This document shows, in pieces, positions 34,791 to 42,855 of a stretch of DNA of 64,000 nt (position 1 is the stretch's first letter; each line of letters opens with the position of its first letter). The stretch comes from Alcanivorax sp. (GTDB lineage Bacteria > Pseudomonadota > Gammaproteobacteria > Pseudomonadales > Alcanivoracaceae): NCBI RefSeq assembly GCF_002733835.1, contig NZ_NVWY01000012.1, positions 1 to 64,000 on the forward strand, written 5' to 3'. A program made the translations under genes and the position numbers. A model generated the notes under the pieces. It ran no database searches. It was not told the origin of the DNA and saw only the letters and a list, made by a program, of their open reading frames with translations.

Positions 34791-35246
34791 TTAATCGGTG
34801 CTGCCATCGTCAGAAAGCAGGAAGTGAGCTCGGGCAATGGTAATCGGCTCCTGGCGGTTTTTTTGCCAGGCACTGATGTGCACGTTGGCGATACGCCGGC
34901 CAAGACGAGTCACGCTGCATTCGGCGAAGGTGTCGCGAAACAACCCCGCGCGCAGATAATCGATGGTGAAATCGATGGTTTTCGGCACTTTGGGCTCACC
35001 CATTTGCAGCAGGATGAAGATGATCGCCGCCTGCTCCATAAAACCGGCCACCGCCCCGCCGTGCAGCGCTGGCAAGGTCGGGTTGCCGACCACATTGTCG
35101 TGCTTGGGCAGCACAAAAGTCAGTTCGTCCCCCTGGGCAATTACCTGAATGCCCAGGAACCGGGCATACGGTACCCGGTCGATCAGGGCCTGATAGTCTG
35201 CCTTGCCGCTACGGCATTCTTCGATCAGCGTTTTCAGTGCTTTCAT
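34791..35246 (-). CDS. PaaI-type hotdog thioesterase (second of a pair)
   Basis: A 151-residue hotdog-fold protein. The family core is GNPTLPALHGGAVAGFMEQA (about 67-86), with the HGG turn found in PaaI/YbgC thioesterases, followed by TIDFTIDYLRAG. Expected activity is hydrolysis of acyl-CoA or aryl-CoA. It overlaps the upstream gene of the same family as ATGA. The two are only distantly alike, so they may form a heteromer or have different substrates; this is inference. Confidence 0.88.
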   Translation of the reverse strand: MKALKTLIEECRSGKADYQALIDRVPYARFLGIQVIAQGDELTFVLPKHDNVVGNPTLPALHGGAVAGFMEQAAIIFILLQMGEPKVPKTIDFTIDYLRAGLFRDTFAECSVTRLGRRIANVHISAWQKNRQEPITIARAHFLLSDDGSTD

Positions 35247-35722
35247 TGGCCTACCACCGTGCCTGCCTTGTCAATTTTTAGCCGCGTATAGGTTGCCAAC
35301 CCGGTGGCAATGGGCTCCTCGTCCCCCTCTTCTTCCCAGGTGGTGACACTGACAAAGGCCACGTGGGTAGTGAGCCGATAGCAGCGGGCCTCACACACCA
35401 CAGCCCGCCCTTTCCCCGGGCTACGCAGATGATCCACGCGAAAATCGATGGTCGGAGTAATCTCGAACGTGGGGAAAGTTCGGCAAGTGATTGCCATGCC
35501 CCCAGCCTGGTCCATCATTGCGAAAATGGCCCCACCGTGCATGACTCCGGTCTCCGGGTTGCCGACCAGATCGTCTCGCCAGGGCATTCGGACCCGGACG
35601 CACTCTTCAGTAGCGCTGACAACCTCAAGCCCAAGCACAACAGAGTGGCGGACGGAATCCAGGAAGCGATTGCATATGTCCTGGCGTGTATACGGAAGTG
35701 TTTTTTCTGTCACGGCGGCCAA
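35243..35722 (-). CDS. PaaI-type hotdog thioesterase (first of a pair)
   Basis: A 159-residue hotdog thioesterase with GNPETGVMHGGAIFAMMDQA as the active-site segment and TPTIDFRVDHLRSPGKG after it. The start is uncertain: TTG at 35722 lies only 3 nt after GGAG, and GTG at 35713 lies 12 nt after it. It overlaps the next thioesterase gene by 4 bp, so both are probably translated from one mRNA. The repeat element at 35813-36084 lies immediately upstream. Confidence 0.88.
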   Translation of the reverse strand: MAAVTEKTLPYTRQDICNRFLDSVRHSVVLGLEVVSATEECVRVRMPWRDDLVGNPETGVMHGGAIFAMMDQAGGMAITCRTFPTFEITPTIDFRVDHLRSPGKGRAVVCEARCYRLTTHVAFVSVTTWEEEGDEEPIATGLATYTRLKIDKAGTVVGQ

Positions 35723-35812
35723 TGTCTCCAGCTGATATCGGGGGCAAGATTAACCGCTGGCGGCTAATCTGCAAGTGTTACCGTTTTACCATAGAAACGG
35801 CCTTGCTCTCTG

Positions 35813-36084
35813 CTAGGGAACCTTTGAATAACTCCTTGCATGCTCAGTCTTTCAGACTGGCTCGCAATCTAGGCGCGATTTTGATGGCATGCTGGTTGCC
35901 TGTCGAAAAAGCGCAACAACGAGTGCGGGCCAGCCTGAAAGACCCGGAGGGCGCGGCCTGAAGCGCACATCTGCTGCGCCTTTTCTCTAAGAAAGGGAAC
36001 CACCCTGTCTGTCGAGACAAGGCGCAACAGCTGCACGCTTCAGGTCACGCTGAGTACGCAAGGAGTTATTCAGAGGTTCCCTAG
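35813..36084. repeat. 272-bp nested inverted-repeat element (MITE-like) upstream of phaC
   Basis: The ends are imperfect inverted repeats of about 35 bp, starting ctagggaacctttgaata and ending ttattcagaggttccctag. Inside are two further hairpins: ctttcagactgg pairs with ccagcctgaaag in the left half, and ggcctgaagcg...ctgcgcctt pairs with aaggcgcaac...cgcttcaggtc in the right half. The left 126 bp match the repeat at 1-126. No transposase is present. The TA or CTAG at both ends could be a target-site duplication. It ends 30 bp before the phaC ATG, so it may contribute to the phaC promoter or leader. Mobility is inferred. Confidence 0.85.
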
Positions 36085-36114
36085 GCTTCTCCCCCATTTC
36101 AGGAGTCGTTTTGA

Positions 36115-37236
36115 ATGGCTACATCACGATTAAAGAACAGCCTGCGGGCCGTTGGCCACATTGTTGAACGCAGGCGCCACCCACAACGCTTTATCCAGGT
36201 GGATAAATGCCCGTGGGATGAAATTTATCGTGATGGCATCATGGCTGTACGCCATTACAGCCTGCCACCGGTGACAGAAATCCCGCTTAACGACGACGTC
36301 CTGCCGGTTTCCGCCGACAAACACCGCATCCCCCTGCTGCTGGTGCCTGCGCTGGGCATTCATTGCTGGACCTACGACTTGATGCCCAACCGCTCCATGG
36401 TCCTTTACCTGATGGCCCGCGGCTACGATGTATATCTGGTGGACTGGGGGAAACCGTCCAACGCCAATCGCAGCCTGGACCTGGACACCTATGTAAACCG
36501 GTGGCTTCCCTCTGCGGTGGATGCCGTAAAGGCTCATGCGGAAACCGAAACCATCAACATGATGGGCTATTGCATGGGCGGGCTGCTTTGCCTGATGTAT
36601 CTGGGCGGCCACCATGACGCACCTGTCCGCAGCCTGATCACCATTGCCAGCCCGGTGAACTTTCACAAGAGTGGACCGTTCGGCAAGGCGCTGGGCCTGG
36701 CCGCCATTCCCGCCATGCAGATCCACGACTGGTTCCAGATTCGTCTGGAGCCGCTCAGCGACAAGCTATTTCACATTCCCGCCAACCTGCTGACGCTGGG
36801 ATTCAAGATGACCAATCCCCCCGGCGTGGTCCAGGCTTACATGGATCTGATCCGTAATCTTGGTGACCGTGAATACGTGACTGAGTACATGACCATGGGC
36901 CAGTGGTTCAACGATATGGTGGATTACCCCGGTGCGGTGGTCCGTGAGGTGATCGAGAAGATGATTCTGGCCAACAGCCTGGCCAGAGGGAAAATCCGGA
37001 TCGGCGGGCGCAGTGTGGATTTTTCATCCATTCAGCAGGACCTGCTTTCCTTTGCCGGCATCACCGACAACATTGTCAGCCTGCGCGCAGCACGGGATGT
37101 GATGCATCTTGTCGGCAGCAAAGAGAAACGCTTCGAGGAAGTGCCGGGTGGCCATGCGGGGGTCTTTTCAGGTTCAAAAGCCCCCTCCCACGCCTGGCGC
37201 ATCAGCGCTGACTGGCTGGTGGCGCGCTCGCAGTAG
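36115..37236 (+). CDS. PhaC-type poly(3-hydroxyalkanoate) synthase / alpha-beta hydrolase
   Basis: The 373-residue protein has the alpha/beta hydrolase fold with a Cys-containing lipase box, MGYCMGG (Cys153). The Asp is in FAGITDNIVSL and the His in VPGGHAGVF; YDVYLVDWGKPS is a classic PhaC segment. Length fits class III PhaC, which normally needs PhaE, and no phaE or phaR is seen nearby. PHA synthases polymerise 3-hydroxyacyl-CoA on granules. A stand-alone hydrolase or acyltransferase of the same family is possible, so I give no symbol. CAGGAG precedes the ATG; the repeat element lies 30 bp upstream. Confidence 0.85.
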   Translation: MATSRLKNSLRAVGHIVERRRHPQRFIQVDKCPWDEIYRDGIMAVRHYSLPPVTEIPLNDDVLPVSADKHRIPLLLVPALGIHCWTYDLMPNRSMVLYLMARGYDVYLVDWGKPSNANRSLDLDTYVNRWLPSAVDAVKAHAETETINMMGYCMGGLLCLMYLGGHHDAPVRSLITIASPVNFHKSGPFGKALGLAAIPAMQIHDWFQIRLEPLSDKLFHIPANLLTLGFKMTNPPGVVQAYMDLIRNLGDREYVTEYMTMGQWFNDMVDYPGAVVREVIEKMILANSLARGKIRIGGRSVDFSSIQQDLLSFAGITDNIVSLRAARDVMHLVGSKEKRFEEVPGGHAGVFSGSKAPSHAWRISADWLVARSQ

Positions 37237-37325
37237 CCGCGCCGCCTGGCCGAAAGCCGGACCGTTTTATGGCTCTTCGCGGATTAGAGCGAATAATCCG
37301 GCGCTTTGCCATTTGCCAAAAGCTC

Positions 37326-37416
37326 GACGCCGGATGCCTGACGTAAACCCCATAGCCTGAGAGGCTGTCGTTATTGTGGTATCCCTTTTGAGGCGTAGTC
37401 AGGGGCATCCGGCGTC
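37326..37416. repeat. Imperfect inverted repeat between phaC and a secreted-protein gene
   Basis: gacgccggatgcctgac (37326-37342) pairs with gtcaggggcatccggcgtc (37398-37416), with two extra bases in the right arm and a 55-nt spacer. It occupies much of the 254-bp gap between convergent genes and does not carry a T-run. It could form a long hairpin in the 3' ends of both transcripts. Confidence 0.6.
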
Positions 37417-37490
37417 CAGCGGCTGTCAGGGAGAGATAATGCGACAAGCTCCGAGGCAGGCTGATCACTCAATTCCGTGATGAACCCACT

Positions 37491-38252
37491 CTATGGCTGG
37501 GCCAGCTCACTCACCCGTTCCGCCATTTGCGTGGCATAGCGGTAGAACAGATAAGGAATTTTCTGCGTGTTCGGGTCATCCATACCGGGAATCGACTTGC
37601 GCACGAACGCCCAGCGTTGATCGATAAACGCCAGCACATCACGCGCCTGCTGATCCCCCGCATATTTGCCTTTCAGGCTGGCCAGCAACTCGTCGATGGC
37701 CCGGGCTTCCGCGCCAAAGTCCATGGATTGCAGGCCCGTGCCGGTTTTCAAACCCGCTGAGGGAAACGCTGCCAGGGCGGCATATTCACTAGCCAGACGC
37801 TGCATCGCCACGGATAACTGAGCGATATCCAGGTAGGTTGCATCGCCCGCCACATCAGCCTCTCGAGCCAGCGTATCCACCGCCAGCGTGGTGGTATTGA
37901 TTTCACTCATGGCGCCGTAATCCGCATAGCCCAGTGAGGCCAGCGGATTATCCAGGGCGCGTGCACTGAGTGCTTCCCAGGACGCATTGAGTTGCGTTGC
38001 AGTGTCTTTCTCACCGGCAGCGGCTTGCGCCTTCAGCGCATCCACATGTTGCTCGCCATCCGCCAACAAGGCTTTCAGCGCTACACGATCTTCCGGGTTG
38101 TCCCCACGAATCGAAAGCAGATGAAACCCCATACGAACACGCCATGCATCTGCCTGAACCAGTGCCAATTCCGTGGCGGACATTGCTGCCTGAGCCCCTG
38201 TTGACACCAATAGCAGCGTCGCAATCAGGCCATGTCGAATCCCTTTATTCAC
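37491..38252 (-). CDS. Secreted helical protein, paralogue A of a tandem pair
   Basis: I do not recognise a named family. From the GTG at 38252, preceded by GGGGAG at 6 nt, the 253-residue protein has a signal peptide (IRHGLIATLLLVSTGAQAA). The mature part is almost all helix, rich in Ala, Leu and Asp, with no Cys. It resembles the protein encoded upstream in two stretches: near the N-terminus (ADAWRVRMGFHLLSIRG) and near the C-terminus (RWAFVRKSIP then PYLFYRYATQM). It is probably periplasmic and may be a helical-bundle sensor or ligand-binding domain; function is unknown. An ATG at 38267 has no ribosome binding site. Confidence 0.75.
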   Translation of the reverse strand: MNKGIRHGLIATLLLVSTGAQAAMSATELALVQADAWRVRMGFHLLSIRGDNPEDRVALKALLADGEQHVDALKAQAAAGEKDTATQLNASWEALSARALDNPLASLGYADYGAMSEINTTTLAVDTLAREADVAGDATYLDIAQLSVAMQRLASEYAALAAFPSAGLKTGTGLQSMDFGAEARAIDELLASLKGKYAGDQQARDVLAFIDQRWAFVRKSIPGMDDPNTQKIPYLFYRYATQMAERVSELAQP

Positions 38253-38304
38253 CCCAAACTCCCCCATTCATGTAAACAAGAGCGGCTTAACACAAGCCAC
38301 CATC

Positions 38305-38330
38305 AAAAAACCCCCGCACACATGCGAGGG
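38305..38330 (-). terminator. Rho-independent terminator after paralogue B
   Basis: Read on the minus strand, ccctcgca pairs with tgcggggg around a TGTG loop and is followed by TTTTTTGATG. It lies 30 bp past the stop codon of the upstream paralogue gene and about 53 bp before the start of paralogue A, so the two paralogues may be separate transcription units. Confidence 0.75.
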
Positions 38331-38359
38331 TCAGTAGAAAGAGCCACACGGGCTCCGCC

Positions 38360-39154
38360 TTATTCAACCGGCCCGAAGCTGGGCTTTTCTACATCCGTGG
38401 ACGCCAGACTGATTGCCTGACTCATGGTGTCCACCATCTGGTTGGTGTACCGATAAATCAGATAAGACACCGCATTTTCATAAAACTTGACCATGGATTC
38501 ACGAATAAACATCCACTTGACGCCCACCTGATTCAAGGCGCGGCTAATGGCTTCATCATCGGCATGGTTCTTTTTCGCCGCTGCCAGCATCCGCTCAAAT
38601 TCGGGCACGGCATCCTTGAATTCAATACGACCTTCATCCGAGCCCGACGCCATCCCCCCTGCCGGGTCTGCAGCGATATTCAGGTATTCTGAGGTCATGC
38701 GCTGAAGGTAAGCGGAAAGCTCGCGAATATCATCGTATTTGCCGTCGGTGGTGCCTGTGAACGATTCCATGCGCAGGGACATCTCCACTGGCAACTCGTT
38801 CACATCCTGGATGGTGTAAGCGTTGGTGAACCCCTGCTCGGCCATGGTGTTGCTTTCTGCAGCAGCTTTGAAAATACCCCAGCTCTTTTCAAGGTCAGCA
38901 ACCAGAGAGCGCTCCTCGCTACCTTCTGCATCACGGCGTAACGAATCAATCCCGGACTGAGCCTGGTCAATAGCCTCATCAAGATTGGAAATATAGGTTT
39001 TGCTGCCGACCATGACGGTCAACATGTGGAAATCAGCGCGGACTTTCCACAACGCCAGTTCAAAATCTTCGAGTTCCGCATTGCTGATTGACGCAAATCC
39101 CTGCATTGGCAGCAACACCATCGCAATGAGACACCCCAGAAGACGCTTTCTCAT
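38360..39154 (-). CDS. Secreted helical protein, paralogue B of a tandem pair
   Basis: A 264-residue protein with a signal peptide (RKRLLGCLIAMVLLPMQGFA) and a helical mature part. It shares with paralogue A the N-terminal ALWKVRADFHMLTVMVG and the C-terminal KWMFIRESMVKF then SYLIYRYTNQM. Overall identity is low, so the duplication is old. AGGGAG lies 5 nt before the ATG. No enzyme motif, lipobox or membrane anchor is visible, suggesting a soluble periplasmic protein. Function is unknown. Confidence 0.75.
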   Translation of the reverse strand: MRKRLLGCLIAMVLLPMQGFASISNAELEDFELALWKVRADFHMLTVMVGSKTYISNLDEAIDQAQSGIDSLRRDAEGSEERSLVADLEKSWGIFKAAAESNTMAEQGFTNAYTIQDVNELPVEMSLRMESFTGTTDGKYDDIRELSAYLQRMTSEYLNIAADPAGGMASGSDEGRIEFKDAVPEFERMLAAAKKNHADDEAISRALNQVGVKWMFIRESMVKFYENAVSYLIYRYTNQMVDTMSQAISLASTDVEKPSFGPVE

Positions 39155-39290
39155 AGCTACTCCCTAATAATCGCTATTATTGTTGTTACTGGTTATGGCT
39201 TTATTTATATCGCCAAGTCCGCTCTCCCCGGACCTGGATCACAAGACAATAGCATAAAAGGTAGCAAAAATAGGAGCCTGCGACTAATAG

Positions 39291-39881
39291 TTATCGAGCG
39301 TTAAGCGCCTGCTGTACCGGCTGCGCCCACCCCTGAGGAAGCTGGGCGAGATAAGGCGCCAGAAGGTCGGGCAGAAACCAACCCAACACCAACAAGACCA
39401 TCATGGATAAAAGCACTAACACATTGATAAACCAACACAAACCGCCCACCAGCATAACCACGGTGCTAACCGGAGGGTTCGGCGTTCCGAAACGGTTCAT
39501 CATGCTGCTGCCATCACCAAGATAGAGATAAAGCTGGAATGGCAAATTGACCAACGGCACAAACGCCAGGATGACCCACCAGCCACTTTTTTCCATATCG
39601 TGCAAACGACGCACCAGAAGTCCAATTTGGTAAACCAGCAACGCCAGCGACACCACTGCAACGACGCCCCAACCCACCCACTGCGGCAACAGTTCGGCGG
39701 ACAACAACAGGAAAAGGACCATCAGCAAGCCCGACAGCAGCGCAGCGCCAAACTGGTAACACGCAAACCGCAGGCGACCAAGCCGTTGCCGCAGGCTGAG
39801 CACGGAGAGAGGCTCATAAACAATCATGCCCTTACCCTGATAACCAGGCTTGAGTGATTCAGCCCCGTAGCCGTCATTCAT
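39291..39881 (-). CDS. DUF805 family membrane protein
   Basis: A 196-residue membrane protein from the ATG at 39881. The DUF805 mark is the Arg- and Trp-containing LRQRLGRLRFACYQFGAAL, then VRRLHDMEKSGWWVILAFVP (about 89-108) and PNPP near the third segment. Four to five hydrophobic segments follow. The role of this family is unknown. It overlaps the YkvA gene by 8 bp and so forms a parA-ykvA-DUF805 unit. Confidence 0.85.
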   Translation of the reverse strand: MNDGYGAESLKPGYQGKGMIVYEPLSVLSLRQRLGRLRFACYQFGAALLSGLLMVLFLLLSAELLPQWVGWGVVAVVSLALLVYQIGLLVRRLHDMEKSGWWVILAFVPLVNLPFQLYLYLGDGSSMMNRFGTPNPPVSTVVMLVGGLCWFINVLVLLSMMVLLVLGWFLPDLLAPYLAQLPQGWAQPVQQALNAR

Positions 39882-40281
39882 TGTTTTCTCCCCCGACCTC
39901 ACCCTGCACATTGCGCCACTGTTGGTAGCGGTCCAGATCCGTGCGGGTCAGCTTAAGTGTGCGCGATATCACTGCAATATCATCCAGCAGACCCAACGCC
40001 ACAATCGGGTCAGGGATAGCATCCAGCGGCATCAAAAAATAAACCAGCGCGCCAGTGATCGTTAGCAAGGTACCCCAGGGAACCGTTCGGTATCGCCCGG
40101 TTACCCAATCCCGTAGCAATGACGCCAGCAAGATCAGGTCGGCAAAGGCATCTCCCAGCCGAGCCTTGAACCGGTCCGAGCGATTAAAAACCGCCTGGAC
40201 CAGCCAGCGGGTGGCCGTGGCAGAACGAAGGATCCGCCCCGCCCGACGCCGGGCCTCGACCCGGAACGGATTAACCGGCAC
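39874..40281 (-). CDS. YkvA/DUF1232 family protein
   Basis: A 135-residue protein with the DUF1232 core ITGALVYFLMPLDAIPDPI followed by GLLDDIAVISRTLKL. I chose GTG at 40281 because AGGGA lies 5 nt upstream and it gives the usual short N-terminus; the frame continues to 40371 inside parA. It overlaps parA by 11 bp and the DUF805 gene by 8 bp. It is membrane-associated by its single hydrophobic stretch. No function is established. Confidence 0.82.
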   Translation of the reverse strand: MPVNPFRVEARRRAGRILRSATATRWLVQAVFNRSDRFKARLGDAFADLILLASLLRDWVTGRYRTVPWGTLLTITGALVYFLMPLDAIPDPIVALGLLDDIAVISRTLKLTRTDLDRYQQWRNVQGEVGGENNE

Positions 40282-41053
40282 TGATTTCCCTGAACAGCGC
40301 ACGGTACTCATCGGTGAGCTTGTGCCGTGGCTGCATATTGACCAGTGGCGTCGCTTTTTCGTGGGATTCACGCATCACTACACTGCTGGAGAGTTTGTTG
40401 GCAAGAATCGGCAACCCCTCTTCTTCGAGAGACGCCACCAACTCCTGCGGCAACCGCGCTCGAGGCTGGTATTGATTCACCACAATGCCTTCCACCTGCA
40501 GGTCATCATTGTGGTCTTCCCGGGCTTCCTGAATATTTTCCAGCAGTGTGTACAACGCCTTGCGGGAAAACGCATCGCAATCAAACGGGATCAGCACCCG
40601 GTCTGCCGCAATCAACGATGACAAGGTGTAGAAGTTATACGCCGGTGGGGTATCCACAAAAATCTCGTCAAAGTCTTTCGCCAGCGCCTTCAGCAAACCA
40701 CGCAGTTTGTAGATCTTGTGCTTGGACTCAAGCATATGCTCGATTTCCCCCAGCTCGCCATCGGACGGCAACACAAACAGGTTCTCAAACGGGGTGGCAT
40801 GCACATAGTCACGCGGATCTTTTTCTTTCAGCCGAAACGACAGGGTCTGAGCAAAAAAAGTGCCGATGTTGGGTTTTGGCCCGTGCCCGTTACTGTACGC
40901 CGGCATGCCCAGCAAATACTGGCTGGCGTTGCACTGTGGATCCAGATCGACAACCAGGGTGCGCTTGCCTTCCGACGCGCTGATAGCCGCCAGATTGACT
41001 GTGATACTGGACTTCCCCACGCCCCCTTTCTGATTGAACACCACTCTACGCAT
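40271..41053 (-). CDS. ParA-family ATPase, orphan
   Basis: A 260-residue ATPase with a deviant Walker A, FNQKGGVGKSS (Lys9, Lys15), a LVVDLDPQCNAS switch and IFVDTPPAYNF as Walker B. Such ATPases position chromosomes, plasmids or large protein assemblies on the nucleoid. No parB lies beside it, so chromosome partition is unlikely; a positioning role for another cargo, such as PHA granules or polar proteins, is conceivable. It heads a minus-strand unit with YkvA and DUF805 genes. Length is normal. Confidence 0.88.
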   Translation of the reverse strand: MRRVVFNQKGGVGKSSITVNLAAISASEGKRTLVVDLDPQCNASQYLLGMPAYSNGHGPKPNIGTFFAQTLSFRLKEKDPRDYVHATPFENLFVLPSDGELGEIEHMLESKHKIYKLRGLLKALAKDFDEIFVDTPPAYNFYTLSSLIAADRVLIPFDCDAFSRKALYTLLENIQEAREDHNDDLQVEGIVVNQYQPRARLPQELVASLEEEGLPILANKLSSSVVMRESHEKATPLVNMQPRHKLTDEYRALFREISAG

Positions 41054-41386
41054 TCCTTGTTCTCCTTAAACAGCAAGTATTGGCGTTGCCGAATCATACA
41101 CAGCCTGCAAAGCCACTCACAGTGCCAAAGTGACGGGCATAAACTGCTACTCAGACTGTCCACAGAAACTGTGGATAACCTGGTGAATAACCGCTGAGCG
41201 AAATCGGCAAAGCGTGGCCGATCAGACGCACGTTACGATTCGATTAAAAAACACCCAAATTAAACGTGGACGCGAAATCTATTTACTTCCCCTTGCTGAG
41301 CGCCAGCAAGCGAGCTAAAAGTAAACACAATGTTTCATTTCGGCGCTTCACCTGCGCCGTTCACAGCTATTTTTCAGGTGCTTTAT
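41054..41386. other. Intergenic region between parA and the P450 gene, with one DnaA-box-like site
   Basis: No gene is visible in these 333 bp. TGTGGATAA at 41170-41178 is the complement of TTATCCACA, the consensus DnaA box. Only one clear copy is present. The region should contain the divergent promoters. Confidence 0.45.
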
Positions 41387-42730
41387 ATGTCTCAGCCATT
41401 CTGCGCCCCGCCACGGACAAGCTCCCTCAAGGCCATCCCTGGTGATGCGGGATTGCCCCTTATCGGCCACACCCTGGCTTTCATGCGCGACCCGATTGGA
41501 TTAATGCGTAAACGCTATGACACCTATGGCCCGGTATCCTGGAGCAGCGTATTTGGCTTGCGCATGATCCAGATGCTCGGCCCCGACGCCAACCAGTTCG
41601 TCATGCTCAACCGCGGCGACCTGTTTTCCAATCATGATGGCTGGGATTATTTTATCGGCCGCTTTTTCCATCGCGGTATCATGTTGCTGGATTTCGAAGA
41701 GCATCGCTGGCATCGCAAGATCATGCAGCAAGCCTTTAACAAGGACGTGCTGAAAGGCTATCTCGACCGCATGGGGCCACACATCGCCAGCGGGATCGCA
41801 GATTGGGAGCGTATTGATCAATTCAAGGTACTTGAGGAGGTAAAGCAGCTCACTCTGGATCTGGCCACGGATGTATTCATGGGCTATGAGCTGGGGCCGG
41901 AGGCAGATTCTATCAACAAGGCTTTCGTGGATACCGTTCGCGCCGGCACGGCCATCATACGTACCAGCGTACCGGGTTTGCGCTGGTCCAAAGGGCTCAA
42001 GGGGCGACGGGTTCTGGAAGCGTTTTTCCGCAACGAATTACCTGCCAAGCGCGCCAGCCAGGAATCGGACCTGTTCAGCGCGCTCTGTCATGCCAGCACT
42101 GAAGACGGCGACCGGTTCAGCGACGATGACGTGATCAACCATATGATCTTCCTGATGATGGCCGCCCACGACACCACCACGATCACTCTCTCCACCCTCT
42201 TTTATTATCTCGCCAAGAATCCCGAGTGGCAGGAGCGGCTACGCGAAGAAAGTCGCGCCCTGAACAAGCGGGATCTGGAATATGACGATCTGCCCAGGCT
42301 GGAAGGTATCGGCATGGCCATGAAGGAAGCCTTGCGGTTGTGCTCACCGGTACCTTCCCTCCCCCGCAAAACAGTCAAAGATGTGGAATATGAGGGTTTC
42401 TTTATACCCGCCGGCAGCTTTATCAACGTGGTGCCCTACTTCACCCATTATATGGAGGAGTACTGGCCAGACCCGGAGCGCTTCGACCCGGAACGGTTCA
42501 GTGCCGAACGGCGCGAAGACAAGGTGCATCCCTATGCCTGGATGCCTTTTGGCGGTGGTGCCCACAAGTGCATCGGCCTGCACTTTGCCGACCTGCAAGT
42601 GAAAGCGGTTCTACACCAGGTTTTGCTCAACTATCGATGGTCGGTGCCGGAGGACTACGAAATGCCGGTGGACACCAGCAGCCTGCCGGTGCCCGCCGAT
42701 GGTTTGCCGGTGAAACTGGCAAAACTCTGA
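41387..42730 (+). CDS. Cytochrome P450
   Basis: A 447-residue soluble P450. The I-helix oxygen-activation motif is AAHDTTT (259-265), the ExxR pair Glu314-Arg317 (KEALRL), and the heme loop FGGGAHKCIGLHFA with Cys395 as ligand. There is no membrane anchor. It lacks the length and opening sequence I would expect of the CYP153 alkane hydroxylases, so alkane oxidation is not claimed; the substrate is unknown. The ATG at 41387 follows AGGTG at about 7 nt. No ferredoxin or ferredoxin reductase gene is adjacent, so partners must come from elsewhere. Confidence 0.92.
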   Translation: MSQPFCAPPRTSSLKAIPGDAGLPLIGHTLAFMRDPIGLMRKRYDTYGPVSWSSVFGLRMIQMLGPDANQFVMLNRGDLFSNHDGWDYFIGRFFHRGIMLLDFEEHRWHRKIMQQAFNKDVLKGYLDRMGPHIASGIADWERIDQFKVLEEVKQLTLDLATDVFMGYELGPEADSINKAFVDTVRAGTAIIRTSVPGLRWSKGLKGRRVLEAFFRNELPAKRASQESDLFSALCHASTEDGDRFSDDDVINHMIFLMMAAHDTTTITLSTLFYYLAKNPEWQERLREESRALNKRDLEYDDLPRLEGIGMAMKEALRLCSPVPSLPRKTVKDVEYEGFFIPAGSFINVVPYFTHYMEEYWPDPERFDPERFSAERREDKVHPYAWMPFGGGAHKCIGLHFADLQVKAVLHQVLLNYRWSVPEDYEMPVDTSSLPVPADGLPVKLAKL

Positions 42731-42738
42731 TGAGCATG

Positions 42739-42766
42739 GAGTTGCGAGTTGCGAGTTGCGAGTTGC
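42739..42766. repeat. Heptanucleotide tandem repeat after the P450 gene
   Basis: gagttgc is repeated four times without interruption, starting 8 bp after the P450 stop codon. The following 70 bp contain related words on the opposite strand (ctcgtaactcgatactcgtcactc). It looks like a slippage-prone microsatellite between convergent genes. Confidence 0.8.
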
Positions 42767-42855
42767 GAAAGCAGAAAACAATCTCGCTGAAATGACCGTT
42801 TTTTGTGAACTTCGCTTCTCGTAACTCGATACTCGTCACTCAATACCGATTGCCA

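Noticed and set aside
35686-35961. A 91-codon frame inside the repeat element upstream of phaC
   Set aside because: The inverted-repeat structure explains the sequence; the frame is not shared with the other repeat copy.
40271-41053. ParA as evidence of an integrated plasmid
   Set aside because: No parB, replication or conjugation genes nearby, and base composition matches the surrounding chromosome.
41161-41178. A DnaA-box-like site as a replication origin
   Set aside because: Only one clear box is present, and no dnaA, dnaN, gidA or A+T-rich unwinding region is adjacent.
41387-42730. Calling the P450 a CYP153 alkane hydroxylase
   Set aside because: The N-terminal region and the absence of adjacent ferredoxin and reductase genes do not support it; a substrate cannot be read from the sequence.
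42739-42766. The heptamer array as a CRISPR-like structure
   Set aside because: Units are 7 bp with no spacers and there are no cas genes.
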